64,000 nucleotides of DNA from Thermoflavifilum sp. (GCA_023511875.1 JAIMAQ010000001.1:310001-374000); one strand, 5' to 3'; shown: positions 1-8,741, counted from the stretch's first letter. The notes: generated from the letters alone by a model not told the origin. Translations and numbers: made by a program.

Positions 1-1
1 G

Positions 2-931
2 ATTAGCTCTCCGGGTATTATCATCAGTTTTGTGTTGTATATCAATTTGCTGTTTCGCCCTTTACGAACACTTGCCGATAAGTTTAATACTCTACAAATG
101 GGTATGGTGGCCAGTGAACGCGTATTCAAGATTTTAGATAATGATGAATATGTGCGTAACGCAGGAACTTATGCACCTGCACGAGTAAAAGGAGAGATTG
201 AGTTTCGCCATGTGTGGTTTGCCTATAACGATGCCGAGTATGTGCTGAAAGATATTAGTTTTCATGTAGCTCCGGGGCAAACTTTAGCCATTGTGGGGCA
301 TACGGGATCGGGAAAAACCAGTTTAATCAGTGTCCTAAATCGGTTGTATGAGATACAGCGAGGAGAAATTTTGATAGATGGAGTAGATATTCGAAATTAC
401 GAGCTTAGTGCACTGAGAAGTCGGATTGGTGTGGTGTTACAGGATGTTTTTCTATTTTCTGGATCCATTTATGATAATATTACTTTACATAATCGTGATA
501 TTCCTTTAGAGCGGGTAGAGCATGCAGCTCGCCTCATTGGTATGCACGATTTTATCATGCGATTACCAGGTGGGTATCATTACCCAGTGATGGAACGGGG
601 AACCACCCTTTCGCTCGGGCAACGCCAGCTCATTGCTTTCATTCGCGCCATATTGTTTGATCCCTCTATTTTGGTATTAGACGAAGCCACCTCGTCGGTC
701 GATACAGAATCGGAGATCCTCATCCAACGGGCTATAGATACGCTTATTCGGGGGCGCACCTCTGTGGTCATTGCTCATCGGCTTTCTACGATTCGAAAAG
801 CGCATCAGATCATCGTCATGGATAAAGGCGAAATCCGTGAAATGGGTACACATGAAGAGCTCTTGCATCAAAAAGGATATTATTACCGTTTACATAGCAT
901 GCAATTTCAACAGACCCCGGCGGAGAGCTAA
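2..931 (+). CDS. ABC exporter ATP-binding/permease protein (5' end outside window)
   Basis: This is the C-terminal part of a fused membrane/ATPase half-transporter of the MsbA/multidrug-export type; the frame is open from base 2, so the start lies upstream of the window. About 60 residues at the left edge are the end of the membrane domain. The ATPase follows, with Walker A (GHTGSGKTS, near bases 296-322), the Q-loop, an ABC signature reading LSLGQ instead of LSGGQ (near 608), Walker B (LVLDEA, near 674) and the H-loop histidine (AHR). The domain order is typical of type IV exporters. The substrate cannot be told from this part. It runs in the same direction as the atp genes but is separated from them by a promoter motif. 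Confidence 0.9.
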   Translation: MSSPGIIISFVLYINLLFRPLRTLADKFNTLQMGMVASERVFKILDNDEYVRNAGTYAPARVKGEIEFRHVWFAYNDAEYVLKDISFHVAPGQTLAIVGHTGSGKTSLISVLNRLYEIQRGEILIDGVDIRNYELSALRSRIGVVLQDVFLFSGSIYDNITLHNRDIPLERVEHAARLIGMHDFIMRLPGGYHYPVMERGTTLSLGQRQLIAFIRAILFDPSILVLDEATSSVDTESEILIQRAIDTLIRGRTSVVIAHRLSTIRKAHQIIVMDKGEIREMGTHEELLHQKGYYYRLHSMQFQQTPAES

Positions 932-972
932 AAATATTTTTTCAGCCATGCTTAAGTTGCTCGATTAATCTG

Positions 973-980
973 TACCTTTG
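973..980 (+). promoter_or_regulatory. Bacteroidota -7 element (TACCTTTG) for atpB
   Basis: This is an exact match to TAnnTTTG, 18 bases upstream of the atpB ATG at 999. An in-frame TTG at 978 sits inside this element, so that upstream codon is unlikely to be the start. Confidence 0.6.
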
Positions 981-998
981 CGCAAATTTTTGAGCCAA

Positions 999-2135
999 AT
1001 GGCAGGGTGTTTAACAAAATTCAAGTCTGTAGCCTTTTTCCTCGTTCTTGGCTCTTTTCTGCTAATGGACAGTTATGCTGTACGGGCTGCAGAGCCCACA
1101 AGTGGCTTTCGGCCCGATAAGGTGATCATGGAGCACATTAGTGATGCGCACGACTGGCATTTTTTCACGATTAATCACCATCCAGTTGTCTGGCATTTGC
1201 CTGTGATTCTATACGTACCTAAAGAGGGGTTTCATATTTTTTCTTCCGCCCGGTTTGAAGAGGGGCATGTGCCCTACCAAGGTTTTCAGTTGTTGACCGA
1301 AGAATATATTGAACATTACCATCTTGATCCGCAGAAATTTCTTGAGGGGCATATCATTGCCGTACATGCTGATGGATCGCCTAATCTCGATAAGCCCGTC
1401 TATGATTTATCTCTGACGCGTAATGTGGTGCAGATGATGCTTGCAGCTGCCCTGATGATATTTTTGTTTACTCGTGTAGCCAAGCGTTACCAAGAAGCAC
1501 CTCATCGAGCGCCTCATGGTTGGCAGAATGCCATAGAGCCTTTCGTGCTGTTTATTCGAGATGATGTGGCCAAAGCATTTCTAGGTGATAAGGCCGATAA
1601 ATATTTGCCGTATTTGCTCACTCTTTTTTTCTTTATTTGGATAAATGCCCTACTGGGTTTGATTCCTGGCTCTGCCAATGTGCCTGGTAATATTGCGTTT
1701 ACGGGAGTGCTGGCTTTGATTACCCTGTTTTTCATCGTGATAAGTTCCACAAAAACTTATTGGGGGCATATGCTTTGGCCACCAGACGTACCCATTTTTG
1801 TAAAATTTATCTTGATCCCTGTAGAAATTTTGAGTTTTTTTACCAAGCCATTTGCCTTGATGATTCGTTTGTTTGCCAACATGCTGGCTGGTCACTTGAT
1901 CATCATCAGTATCCTTTCCTTGATTTTTATTTTTGGCGGATTGGCTGTAGTGGCAGGATGGGGTTTCTCGGTGATCTCTGTAGCTTTCACCGTGTTTATG
2001 TATTTTGTGGAGTTGTTGGTAGGGCTGATTCAGGCCTATATTTTCGTTAGTCTTTCTGCGCTGTTTATTTCGCAGGCTTTTGAGACGGGTCATCATCAGC
2101 AACACGGCGCGGCAGAAGAAGAAATGGTCATATAG
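999..2135 (+). CDS. atpB: F0F1 ATP synthase subunit a
   Basis: Subunit a forms the proton half-channels next to the c-ring. I place the start at ATG 999; an in-frame TTG at 978 overlaps the promoter element. The first ~30 residues look like a signal peptide and are followed by a long periplasmic segment, the extended N-terminus usual for Bacteroidota AtpB. Several membrane helices follow. The conserved helix has RLFANMLAGH, whose arginine (about residue 290) faces the c-ring carboxylate. The C-terminus is polar and His-rich. First gene of a five-gene atp run. Confidence 0.96.
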   Translation: MAGCLTKFKSVAFFLVLGSFLLMDSYAVRAAEPTSGFRPDKVIMEHISDAHDWHFFTINHHPVVWHLPVILYVPKEGFHIFSSARFEEGHVPYQGFQLLTEEYIEHYHLDPQKFLEGHIIAVHADGSPNLDKPVYDLSLTRNVVQMMLAAALMIFLFTRVAKRYQEAPHRAPHGWQNAIEPFVLFIRDDVAKAFLGDKADKYLPYLLTLFFFIWINALLGLIPGSANVPGNIAFTGVLALITLFFIVISSTKTYWGHMLWPPDVPIFVKFILIPVEILSFFTKPFALMIRLFANMLAGHLIIISILSLIFIFGGLAVVAGWGFSVISVAFTVFMYFVELLVGLIQAYIFVSLSALFISQAFETGHHQQHGAAEEEMVI

Positions 2136-2153
2136 TTTTTTATTCACCAATAA

Positions 2154-2420
<267 letters not shown>

Positions 2421-2427
2421 AAAATGT

Positions 2428-2470
2428 ATTACTGCATCTGGAGCAAAGGGCAAAGGATGCAGTAATTTTG
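2428..2470 (+). terminator. Hairpin between atpE and atpF (partial terminator or mRNA processing signal)
   Basis: Bases 2428-2438 (ATTACTGCATC) pair perfectly with 2456-2466 (GATGCAGTAAT), leaving a 17-base loop, and are followed by TTTTG. It lies inside the operon, right after the c-subunit gene. It could end some transcripts or protect the 3' end of a short atpB-atpE mRNA, giving more c subunit than b subunit. Confidence 0.6.
2463..2470 (+). promoter_or_regulatory. Possible internal promoter -7 element (TAATTTTG) before atpF
   Basis: This is an exact TAnnTTTG match overlapping the 3' arm of the atpE-atpF hairpin, 37 bases upstream of the atpF ATG. It could restart transcription for atpF-H-A. 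A chance match in the T-rich tail of the hairpin is also possible. Confidence 0.35.
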
Positions 2471-2507
2471 TTTAAGCATGGTTTGACCACATCATATCTG
2501 TTGTTTT

Positions 2508-3002
2508 ATGAGCTTACTTCATCCAGATTTTGGTTTGATATTTTGGACGCTGGTGGTGTTTTTGATCACCCTGTTTATCTTGCGTAAATATGCTTGGCGC
2601 CCCATCTTGCAAATGTTAGACCAGCGGGAAAAAATGATTGCAGAGTCGATAGCAGCGGCAGAAAAAGTAAAAGCCGAGATGTCGCAAATGAAGCTAGAAC
2701 ATGAGCAAGTATTGGCCGAAGCCAAGGCTGAACGTAGTCGCATTTTAAAAGAAGCTAAAGAAATCAAAGAACAAATCATTGAGCAGGCTAAAGAACAAGC
2801 GCGTGAGGAAGCTCGTAAAATTATCGAAGAAGCTCGGCAAGCAATCGAACGAGAAAAAAGGGCTACCCTGGTGGATATTAAAAATCAGGTGGGCCTGATG
2901 GCTGTGGAATTGTCGGAGCGCATTTTACGCAGTGCTTTATCCGACCAACAGAAACAGGAAGCTTATATTCGTCGGTTGGTCGAAGAAGTTAAACTCAATT
3001 AA
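2508..3002 (+). CDS. atpF: F0F1 ATP synthase subunit b
   Basis: This is the peripheral-stalk subunit that holds F1 against rotation. A single N-terminal membrane helix (about residues 8-28, rich in Leu, Val, Phe and Ile) is followed by ~130 highly charged residues (Glu, Lys, Ala, Arg) with long coiled-coil character. This is the classic subunit b layout at the usual length (164 aa). The ATG start has no competing upstream start. Eleven bases separate its stop from the GTG of atpH, so the two are probably translated from one mRNA. Confidence 0.95.
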   Translation: MSLLHPDFGLIFWTLVVFLITLFILRKYAWRPILQMLDQREKMIAESIAAAEKVKAEMSQMKLEHEQVLAEAKAERSRILKEAKEIKEQIIEQAKEQAREEARKIIEEARQAIEREKRATLVDIKNQVGLMAVELSERILRSALSDQQKQEAYIRRLVEEVKLN

Positions 3003-3013
3003 ATTCAAAACAG

Positions 3014-3577
3014 GTGAAAAATTCGCTCGTTGCTTCTCGATATGCAAAATCGCTCGTAGAACTGGCCCAAAGCATGGGCCTGCTAGAAGCCGTGTATCAA
3101 GATGCTCGGCTGCTCGACCAAATGTGTCGTGAAAGTCGGCAATGGTCAGTTTTTTTAAGAAGCCCAATTATCAAACCCGATAAAAAAGAAAAAATCGTTT
3201 CCCTATTACTCAAAGATAGAATCCACACGCTGAGCTTTCAATTTATTCGTTTATTGATCAAAAAAGGTCGAGAATCGTATTTACCCGAGATTGTTCATTC
3301 CATTATTGATCAATATTTCACTATTCAAGATATTCATCGGGTGAGCATTACTACCGCCATACCGGTAAGTGAGGAAATCTATGAGACAATCGTTCGGAAA
3401 CTTCGAGAGGTAATGGGTTTTAAGCAAGTAGAGTTGAAGACGCAAGTAGATCCGCGACTCATTGGTGGATTTGTTTTACAAACTGGCGATCGGCTGTTGG
3501 ATGCTAGCGTGTATCGCCAACTGCAGGAAGCTAAAAAACAATTTTTAGATACCAGTTATGTGTACAATATTCGCTAA
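3014..3577 (+). CDS. atpH: F0F1 ATP synthase subunit delta
   Basis: Subunit delta caps the F1 head and joins it to the b-stalk. The protein (187 aa) has the family N-terminus ([13 protein letters not shown]), a helical N-domain and the conserved C-terminal segment with [15 protein letters not shown]. The start is GTG; no ATG occurs before residue 16, and starting there would cut the conserved N-terminus. It sits between atpF and atpA as in most atp operons. Confidence 0.93.
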   Translation: MKNSLVASRYAKSLVELAQSMGLLEAVYQDARLLDQMCRESRQWSVFLRSPIIKPDKKEKIVSLLLKDRIHTLSFQFIRLLIKKGRESYLPEIVHSIIDQYFTIQDIHRVSITTAIPVSEEIYETIVRKLREVMGFKQVELKTQVDPRLIGGFVLQTGDRLLDASVYRQLQEAKKQFLDTSYVYNIR

Positions 3578-3600
3578 CGAATAAATTTCAAGTAAGTTAT

Positions 3601-5178
3601 ATGGCAGAGATTAAACCAGATGAAATATCCGCTATTCTCCGCGAACAGCTAGCTCATTTAGACACGGAAGTCTCCCTTGAAGAGGTCGGTACTGTATTAG
3701 AAGTGGGTGATGGTATTGCCCGTATCTACGGCCTGGAAAATGTGCGTTCTGGTGAACTTGTCGAATTTGAGAATGGTGTAAAAGCTATTGCACTTAACTT
3801 AGAGGAAGACAACGTGGGTGTGGTGTTGATGGGAGATTATACCGAGATTCGAGAAGGTGACCATGTTCGACGCACTGGAAAAATCGCTTCTATTAAGGTA
3901 GGAGAGGCCTTGGTGGGGCGCGTGATCAATACTTTGGGTGAGCCTATCGATGGTAAGGGCCCCATCACTGGAGAGTTATATGAAATGCCATTGGAAAGAA
4001 AGGCTCCGGGTGTGATCTATCGCGAGCCCGTAAAACAACCCTTGCAGACGGGTATCAAGGCCATCGATGCCATGATTCCCATTGGGCGTGGCCAGCGTGA
4101 GCTTATCATTGGTGACCGCCAAACCGGGAAAACAGCTATTGCCATTGATACCATCATCAACCAGCGAGAATTTTATGAAGCCGGCGAGCCTGTATATTGT
4201 ATCTATGTAGCTATTGGGCAGAAAGCATCTACGGTGGCTGGTGTGATGAAAACGCTTACCGATCATGGTGCGATGGATTATACCGTAATCGTCTCGGCCA
4301 CGGCTGCCGATCCGGCGCCACTACAATTTTACGCCCCCTTTGCTGGTGCTGCTATTGGAGAATATTTTCGAGACACGGGTCGACCTGCACTGATTGTATA
4401 TGACGACCTCAGTAAGCAAGCAGTAGCTTATCGCGAAGTATCGTTGCTGTTGCGTCGTCCACCCGGCCGCGAAGCTTATCCTGGGGATGTGTTTTACTTA
4501 CATTCTCGACTGCTCGAGAGAGCCGCTAAAATCATCGATAGCGATGAAGTAGCTCGGCAAATGAATGACTTACCCGACAGTATTCGTCATTTGGTGAAGG
4601 GTGGTGGCTCGCTCACTGCACTTCCCATTATTGAAACCCAAGCCGGAGATGTTTCTGCCTATATCCCCACCAATGTGATTTCTATTACGGATGGACAAAT
4701 CTTTTTGGAATCTAATTTGTTCAACGCTGGTATCCGCCCTGCCATCAATGTGGGTATTTCTGTGAGTCGTGTGGGCGGTAATGCACAGATCAAATCGATG
4801 AAAAAAGTAGCGGGTACTTTAAAACTTGATCAGGCGTTATATCGCGACATGGAGGCTTTTGCTAAGTTTGGTGGCGATCTGGATGCGGCTACCCGTGCCG
4901 TACTCGACAAAGGTGCCCGAAATGTGGAAATTCTAAAGCAACCTCAATATTCTCCGTATCCAGTGGAAAAGCAAATTGCCATCATCTATCTAGGTACACA
5001 TGATCTGCTGAGGGAAATTCCAGTGCCGAAAGTTAAAGAGTTTGAAAAAGCCTTTTTGCAAGAAATGGAATTAAGGTTGCCAGAAGTATTGGCCGAGTTC
5101 AAAAAAGGAAATCTTCCAGAAGAAGGTATACAAAAAATGGTGGAGCTCGCTAAAGAACTTACACCACGTTTTAAGTGA
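3601..5178 (+). CDS. atpA: F0F1 ATP synthase subunit alpha
   Basis: This is the non-catalytic nucleotide-binding subunit of the F1 hexamer. At 525 aa it has the normal length. The P-loop GDRQTGKT is at residues 171-178, and the conserved segments [19 protein letters not shown] and SISRVGG-type (here SVSRVGG) are present, followed by the helical C-terminal domain. It starts at ATG 3601, 23 bases after atpH. It is the last gene of the run: a terminator follows and the next gene is on the other strand. The usual follower atpG (gamma) is absent here, and atpD/atpC are not in the window. Confidence 0.97.
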   Translation: MAEIKPDEISAILREQLAHLDTEVSLEEVGTVLEVGDGIARIYGLENVRSGELVEFENGVKAIALNLEEDNVGVVLMGDYTEIREGDHVRRTGKIASIKVGEALVGRVINTLGEPIDGKGPITGELYEMPLERKAPGVIYREPVKQPLQTGIKAIDAMIPIGRGQRELIIGDRQTGKTAIAIDTIINQREFYEAGEPVYCIYVAIGQKASTVAGVMKTLTDHGAMDYTVIVSATAADPAPLQFYAPFAGAAIGEYFRDTGRPALIVYDDLSKQAVAYREVSLLLRRPPGREAYPGDVFYLHSRLLERAAKIIDSDEVARQMNDLPDSIRHLVKGGGSLTALPIIETQAGDVSAYIPTNVISITDGQIFLESNLFNAGIRPAINVGISVSRVGGNAQIKSMKKVAGTLKLDQALYRDMEAFAKFGGDLDAATRAVLDKGARNVEILKQPQYSPYPVEKQIAIIYLGTHDLLREIPVPKVKEFEKAFLQEMELRLPEVLAEFKKGNLPEEGIQKMVELAKELTPRFK

Positions 5179-5202
5179 ACTTCAAAAATATTACCCTTCT
5201 CT

Positions 5203-5230
5203 ATCCCAGGTCTTTGGCCTGGGATTTTTT
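5203..5230 (+). terminator. Rho-independent terminator after atpA
   Basis: ATCCCAGG (5203-5210) pairs with CCTGGGAT (5218-5225) across a 7-base loop and is followed by a run of T. It closes the atp run 24 bases after the atpA stop, directly before the end of the convergent pdxA gene. Confidence 0.85.
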
Positions 5231-6287
5231 ATTCGGGCATCAATTCTGATTTTTTAAGGGGGTTTTGGGTGTAATTATCAAAACTCATTCGGTTGCGTAA
5301 GATATCCAGACAGGTAAAGATGGCCTGACGAAATGAGCTTGGATCGGCCTGATTTTTACCGGCGATGTCGAAAGCCGTGCCATGATCGGGTGAGGTGCGC
5401 ACCACAGGCAGGCCTGCGGTGAAATTTACACCCATTTCAGCGGTGAGAGATTTAAAGGGAATCAAGCCCTGGTCGTGATACATTGCCAATACCGCATCGA
5501 AATGCTGGTAAAGCCCGCGCGCAAAAAAAGCATCTGCGCTATAAGGCCCAAAACACATCATACCCTGTTCGCGCAACGACTGCACTAGTGGTGCAATAAT
5601 TTCTTTTTCTTCCATACCAATAGTGCCTTCATCGCCAGCATGCGGATTTAGCCCTAATACGGCTATACGTGGCCTTTCTACTGCAAAATCGCGAACTAAG
5701 CTTTGGTGCATGAGTTCTAACTTTTGTTGAACCACCGATGCTTGTATAGACCCCGCCACGGCTGCAATGGGAATGTGTTCGGTAACTACTCCGAGCTTCA
5801 GCGAGTCGGATACCATAAACATAAGCACATCTGGTACACCAAAATAATCGCGCAGGAAACCCGTGTGACCAGCATAAGGGAACTCTATGGAATGCGTATT
5901 GGCTTTATGAATGGGAGCAGTTACTAAACCTTGTATCAGGCCTTTCTGGGCATGCTCTACTGCCGTTTTTAATGATTGCAAAGCATATTTACCCCCTTCC
6001 TCTGTAAGATGTCCTGGAGTAATGTTGACCTCTTCTTCCCAACAGTTGTATACATACACATGTTTAGATTGTATCCGTTGAAAGTCTCGTAAAATCTGGA
6101 AATTCAGGGGATATTCGGTGAGTTGTTTTCGATAAAAATTAATGGTGCGCGAAGAAGCGTAGATCACGGGTGTACACATTTCGAGCATTCGGGTATCGCT
6201 AAATGTTTTGATGATGAGTTCAATACCGATACCATTTAAATCGCCGCAGCTAATACCAATCACGGGCTTGGAAGATGTATGGCTCAT
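5229..6287 (-). CDS. pdxA: 4-hydroxythreonine-4-phosphate dehydrogenase
   Basis: PdxA oxidises 4-phosphohydroxy-L-threonine in the DXP-dependent pathway to pyridoxal phosphate. The protein (352 aa) shows the family start GISCGDLNGIGIE, the metal-binding histidines in AGHTGFL and LNPHAGD, and the C-terminal signature YHDQGLIPFK near residue 275. I place the start at ATG 6287, because the in-frame TTG at 6296 lies within a promoter element. It is divergent from rsmA; pdxA and rsmA are also neighbours in enterobacteria, although there in one operon. Confidence 0.94.
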   Translation of the reverse strand: MSHTSSKPVIGISCGDLNGIGIELIIKTFSDTRMLEMCTPVIYASSRTINFYRKQLTEYPLNFQILRDFQRIQSKHVYVYNCWEEEVNITPGHLTEEGGKYALQSLKTAVEHAQKGLIQGLVTAPIHKANTHSIEFPYAGHTGFLRDYFGVPDVLMFMVSDSLKLGVVTEHIPIAAVAGSIQASVVQQKLELMHQSLVRDFAVERPRIAVLGLNPHAGDEGTIGMEEKEIIAPLVQSLREQGMMCFGPYSADAFFARGLYQHFDAVLAMYHDQGLIPFKSLTAEMGVNFTAGLPVVRTSPDHGTAFDIAGKNQADPSSFRQAIFTCLDILRNRMSFDNYTQNPLKKSELMPE

Positions 6288-6293
6288 AATGGG

Positions 6294-6301
6294 CAAAGAT
6301 A
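6294..6301 (-). promoter_or_regulatory. -7 element (TATCTTTG) for pdxA
   Basis: This is an exact TAnnTTTG match on the minus strand. Only 6 bases separate it from the pdxA ATG at 6287, so the mRNA may have almost no leader. Confidence 0.6.
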
Positions 6302-6351
6302 GTATTTCCCGCTGTTTGGCTATATCGGTGCTAAGCTTGTTCGAGAAGCTT

Positions 6352-6359
6352 TATTTTTG
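6352..6359 (+). promoter_or_regulatory. -7 element (TATTTTTG) for rsmA
   Basis: This exact TAnnTTTG match ends 9 bases before the rsmA ATG at 6369, in the divergent interval shared with pdxA. Confidence 0.55.
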
Positions 6360-6368
6360 TGAAATCGC

Positions 6369-7133
6369 ATGTTCCAGATTCATAAATCGTTGGGTCAACA
6401 TTTTTTACGAGATGAAAATATTGCTCGAAAGATTATTCAGGCATTAGATTTTCATCGTGGAGAAGCCGTGCTAGAAGTAGGGCCGGGCTTGGGCGCTTTA
6501 ACCAAATATTTAACCCAGCTTCCTGAAATTGATTATCGAGGAATAGAAATTGACCAAGAGAAAATAGATTGGTTACTGCGGCATGATCCCAGTTTACAAG
6601 GTCATCTCATTCATGGAGATATCTTGCGGGCCGATTATCCGTTTTCCGGGCCAGCGAAGCTTATTGGCAATTTTCCTTATCAGGTTACTTCGGGAATATT
6701 TTTTAAGATAATTGATTGGAAAGCTCATCTACAGCTGGTTGTGGGCATGGTGCAGCAAGAAGTAGCCAAACGTTTATGTAGCCCACCCGGCAGCAAGACT
6801 TATGGTTTGCTGAGTGTGTTGTTACAAACCTGGTTTAAACTAGAGTATGCATTTGAAGTATCACCACATTGTTTTTTTCCACCTCCTCGAGTATATTCGG
6901 CGGTGATTCGCTTACAACCCAAATCTCATGCCCCACATCTTGCCGATGAGCAGCTATACATTCGACTGGTAAAGACAGCTTTTCAACAACGTCGGAAAAC
7001 CCTACGCAATGCATTAAAAAGTATATTTCCATCCTCATTGCTTGGCGATAAGTTATTTGATCAGCGTGCAGAACAGCTCAGCTGGGAAGATTATGTGCAG
7101 TTGTATGAATTTTTTATCCATGCCCAACAATAA
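6369..7133 (+). CDS. rsmA: 16S rRNA dimethyladenosine transferase RsmA/KsgA
   Basis: The enzyme uses S-adenosylmethionine to dimethylate two adjacent adenosines near the 3' end of 16S rRNA during small-subunit assembly. Seen here: the N-terminal KSLGQHFLRDENIARKI signature, the SAM motif LEVGPGLGALT (about residues 36-46), the acidic residue GIEID that binds ribose, and the catalytic motif NFPY (about residue 100; NLPY in many other bacteria). The length (254 aa) is normal. Its 3' end may be coupled to the next gene, whose ATG lies 25 bases downstream. Confidence 0.95.
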   Translation: MFQIHKSLGQHFLRDENIARKIIQALDFHRGEAVLEVGPGLGALTKYLTQLPEIDYRGIEIDQEKIDWLLRHDPSLQGHLIHGDILRADYPFSGPAKLIGNFPYQVTSGIFFKIIDWKAHLQLVVGMVQQEVAKRLCSPPGSKTYGLLSVLLQTWFKLEYAFEVSPHCFFPPPRVYSAVIRLQPKSHAPHLADEQLYIRLVKTAFQQRRKTLRNALKSIFPSSLLGDKLFDQRAEQLSWEDYVQLYEFFIHAQQ

Positions 7134-7158
7134 AGAGAAACAATATATCTTAGCGGCC

Positions 7159-8082
7159 ATGACTAAAGTATTGATTACAGCAAAGGTGCACCCATACCTC
7201 ATCGATTATCTTCGCGAAAAACATTATGAAGTATTGTATCATCCTGCTATTAGCTATGAAGAAACTTATCAATTGATACACGATTGTGTAGGACTAGTGG
7301 TGACTACCCGAATTCCCGTAGATCAAAGGCTTATCGACAGAGGTGTTCATTTGCAATGGATAGCCCGGCTGGGATCGGGAATGGAATTGATTGACGTAGC
7401 ATATGCCACTTCCAAAGGTATACGTTGCGTAAGCAGTCCGGAAGGGAATGCTGATGCTGTTGGTGAGCACGCAGCAGGCATGTTAATTGCCTTATTGCGT
7501 AATTTCTTGGTGAGTCATGATCAGTTGAAAAATGGCATTTGGGAAAGAGAAAAAAATCGAGGTAATGAAATTGGTGGTAAGGTAATTGGCATCATTGGAT
7601 ATGGACATACAGGCTCGGCTTTTGCCCGTAAACTCAGAGGTTTCGATGTGCGTATTCTGGCCTATGATAAATACAAAACTGGATTTGGTGACAACTATGT
7701 TCAGGAAGTGAGCCTGGAAACGCTTTTCCGGCAAGCCGATATAGTGAGTTTGCATGTGCCCTTAACTGAAGAAACACGTCATATGGTCAATAAGCGATTC
7801 ATTGAATCGTTTACAGTTCCGTTTTATCTCATCAATACTTCGCGAGGTGCCGTAGTCAATACACGCGACTTGGTTGAGGCTTTACGAGAAGAGAAGATAG
7901 CTGGTGCTTGCCTAGATGTACTGGAAAATGAACACATTCACCAGCTTAATCCAGTTGAAAAACAAGATTTTGAATATTTACTCCATCATCCACGTGTGGT
8001 AATCACTCCGCATATTGCCGGGTACTCTCACGAAGCCAGCTTTCGGATGGCTCAGGTGGTTTTGCATAAACTGGGCATCTGA
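7159..8082 (+). CDS. D-2-hydroxyacid dehydrogenase family protein (SerA-like)
   Basis: This is an NAD-dependent oxidoreductase of the D-isomer 2-hydroxyacid family (307 aa). The Rossmann motif GIIGYGHTGSAFA is central. The catalytic arginine lies in NTSRGAVVN, the glutamate in LDVLENE, and the histidine in TPHIAGYS. There is no ACT regulatory domain, so this is the short form; phosphoglycerate dehydrogenase is possible but the substrate is not fixed by sequence. The open frame extends upstream into rsmA, but homologous sequence begins at ATG 7159 (MTKVLITAKVHP). Confidence 0.88.
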   Translation: MTKVLITAKVHPYLIDYLREKHYEVLYHPAISYEETYQLIHDCVGLVVTTRIPVDQRLIDRGVHLQWIARLGSGMELIDVAYATSKGIRCVSSPEGNADAVGEHAAGMLIALLRNFLVSHDQLKNGIWEREKNRGNEIGGKVIGIIGYGHTGSAFARKLRGFDVRILAYDKYKTGFGDNYVQEVSLETLFRQADIVSLHVPLTEETRHMVNKRFIESFTVPFYLINTSRGAVVNTRDLVEALREEKIAGACLDVLENEHIHQLNPVEKQDFEYLLHHPRVVITPHIAGYSHEASFRMAQVVLHKLGI

Positions 8083-8106
8083 GTTTTTTATTTTTTAGGA
8101 AAAATG

Positions 8107-8114
8107 TATATTTG
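8107..8114 (+). promoter_or_regulatory. -7 element (TATATTTG) upstream of greA
   Basis: This exact TAnnTTTG match lies 95 bases before the greA ATG and immediately before the leader hairpin at 8121-8149. Transcription from it would begin at or just before the hairpin. Confidence 0.55.
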
Positions 8115-8120
8115 CAAAAC

Positions 8121-8157
8121 AACGTCTCTGTTCGTCGGGCAGAGGCGTTGATTTTTT
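8121..8157 (+). terminator. Terminator-like hairpin in the greA leader
   Basis: AACGTCTCTG (8121-8130) pairs with CAGAGGCGTT (8140-8149) in ten pairs, one of them G-U, with a 9-base loop. It is followed by G, A and seven T. Placed between the promoter motif and greA it would act as an attenuator. Alternatively it ends the upstream dehydrogenase mRNA and greA uses another promoter nearer its start, e.g. the TATAAT-like stretch near 8189. Confidence 0.65.
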
Positions 8158-8209
8158 TACGCACTTAAAAATACCCAAAATTTTATTGTATAATTTAAAT
8201 TCATTCGCT

Positions 8210-8683
8210 ATGGGTAGCGTGCATTATGTGACTAGAGAAACGTTGGAGCAGATGAAGGAAGAATTGAATTACCTGCGTACCAAAGGGCGGGCTGAGATTG
8301 CTAAGGCCATTGCTGAGGCGAGAGAAAAAGGAGATTTACGAGAAAATGCCGAATACGATGCAGCCAAAGAGGCGCAAGGCCATCATGAGGCTCGCATTGC
8401 ACAATTAGAAGAGGCCATAGCCAATGCTCGTGTATTGGATGAAAAAGATATTGATACCTCGAAAGTATCGGTCCTTTCGGTGGTGAAAATTACCAATCTC
8501 ACCACAAAAAAAACGATGGTATATCGCTTGGTTTCGGAACAAGAAGCCGATTTAAAAGCGGGTAAAATTTCTGTGGCATCGCCTATTGGCAAAGGATTGT
8601 TGGGCAAAAAGGTAGGTGAAATTGCCGAAGTACAGGTGCCATCGGGTATCATGAAACTGCGGATAGATGAAATTTCTATTTGA
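8210..8683 (+). CDS. greA: Transcription elongation factor GreA
   Basis: GreA enters the RNA polymerase secondary channel and stimulates cleavage of backtracked RNA. The product is 157 aa. The N-terminal coiled-coil contains the signature LRENAEYDAAKEAQ, with the acidic tip residues Asp and Glu (about residues 40-50). A FKBP-like C-terminal domain follows, ending in VPSGIMKLRIDEIS-type sequence. The frame is open eight codons upstream to a TTG, but ATG 8210 matches the family N-terminus. A terminator-like hairpin in the leader suggests regulation by premature termination. Confidence 0.95.
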   Translation: MGSVHYVTRETLEQMKEELNYLRTKGRAEIAKAIAEAREKGDLRENAEYDAAKEAQGHHEARIAQLEEAIANARVLDEKDIDTSKVSVLSVVKITNLTTKKTMVYRLVSEQEADLKAGKISVASPIGKGLLGKKVGEIAEVQVPSGIMKLRIDEISI

Positions 8684-8691
8684 TTTTCTTT

Positions 8692-8720
8692 GGCCATCAA
8701 ACCAGGTTGTTTAGATGGCC
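8692..8720 (+). terminator. Weak terminator-like hairpin after greA
   Basis: GGCCATC (8692-8698) pairs with GATGGCC (8714-8720), with an inner AAAC/GTTT extension. It lies between greA and the HIT gene. The following T tract is poor (AAATTTCTTTT), so termination may be partial. Confidence 0.4.
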
Positions 8721-8741
8721 CCAGTTAAATTTCTTTTGTAG

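Noticed and set aside
978-998. TTG start for atpB
   Set aside because: The TTG is part of the TACCTTTG promoter element; ATG 999 begins a good signal peptide.
1650-2150. 166-codon frame opposite atpB
   Set aside because: Its translation is low-complexity (His, Gln, Lys, Asn) and it lies wholly antisense to a clear membrane-protein gene; it is a shadow of hydrophobic codons.
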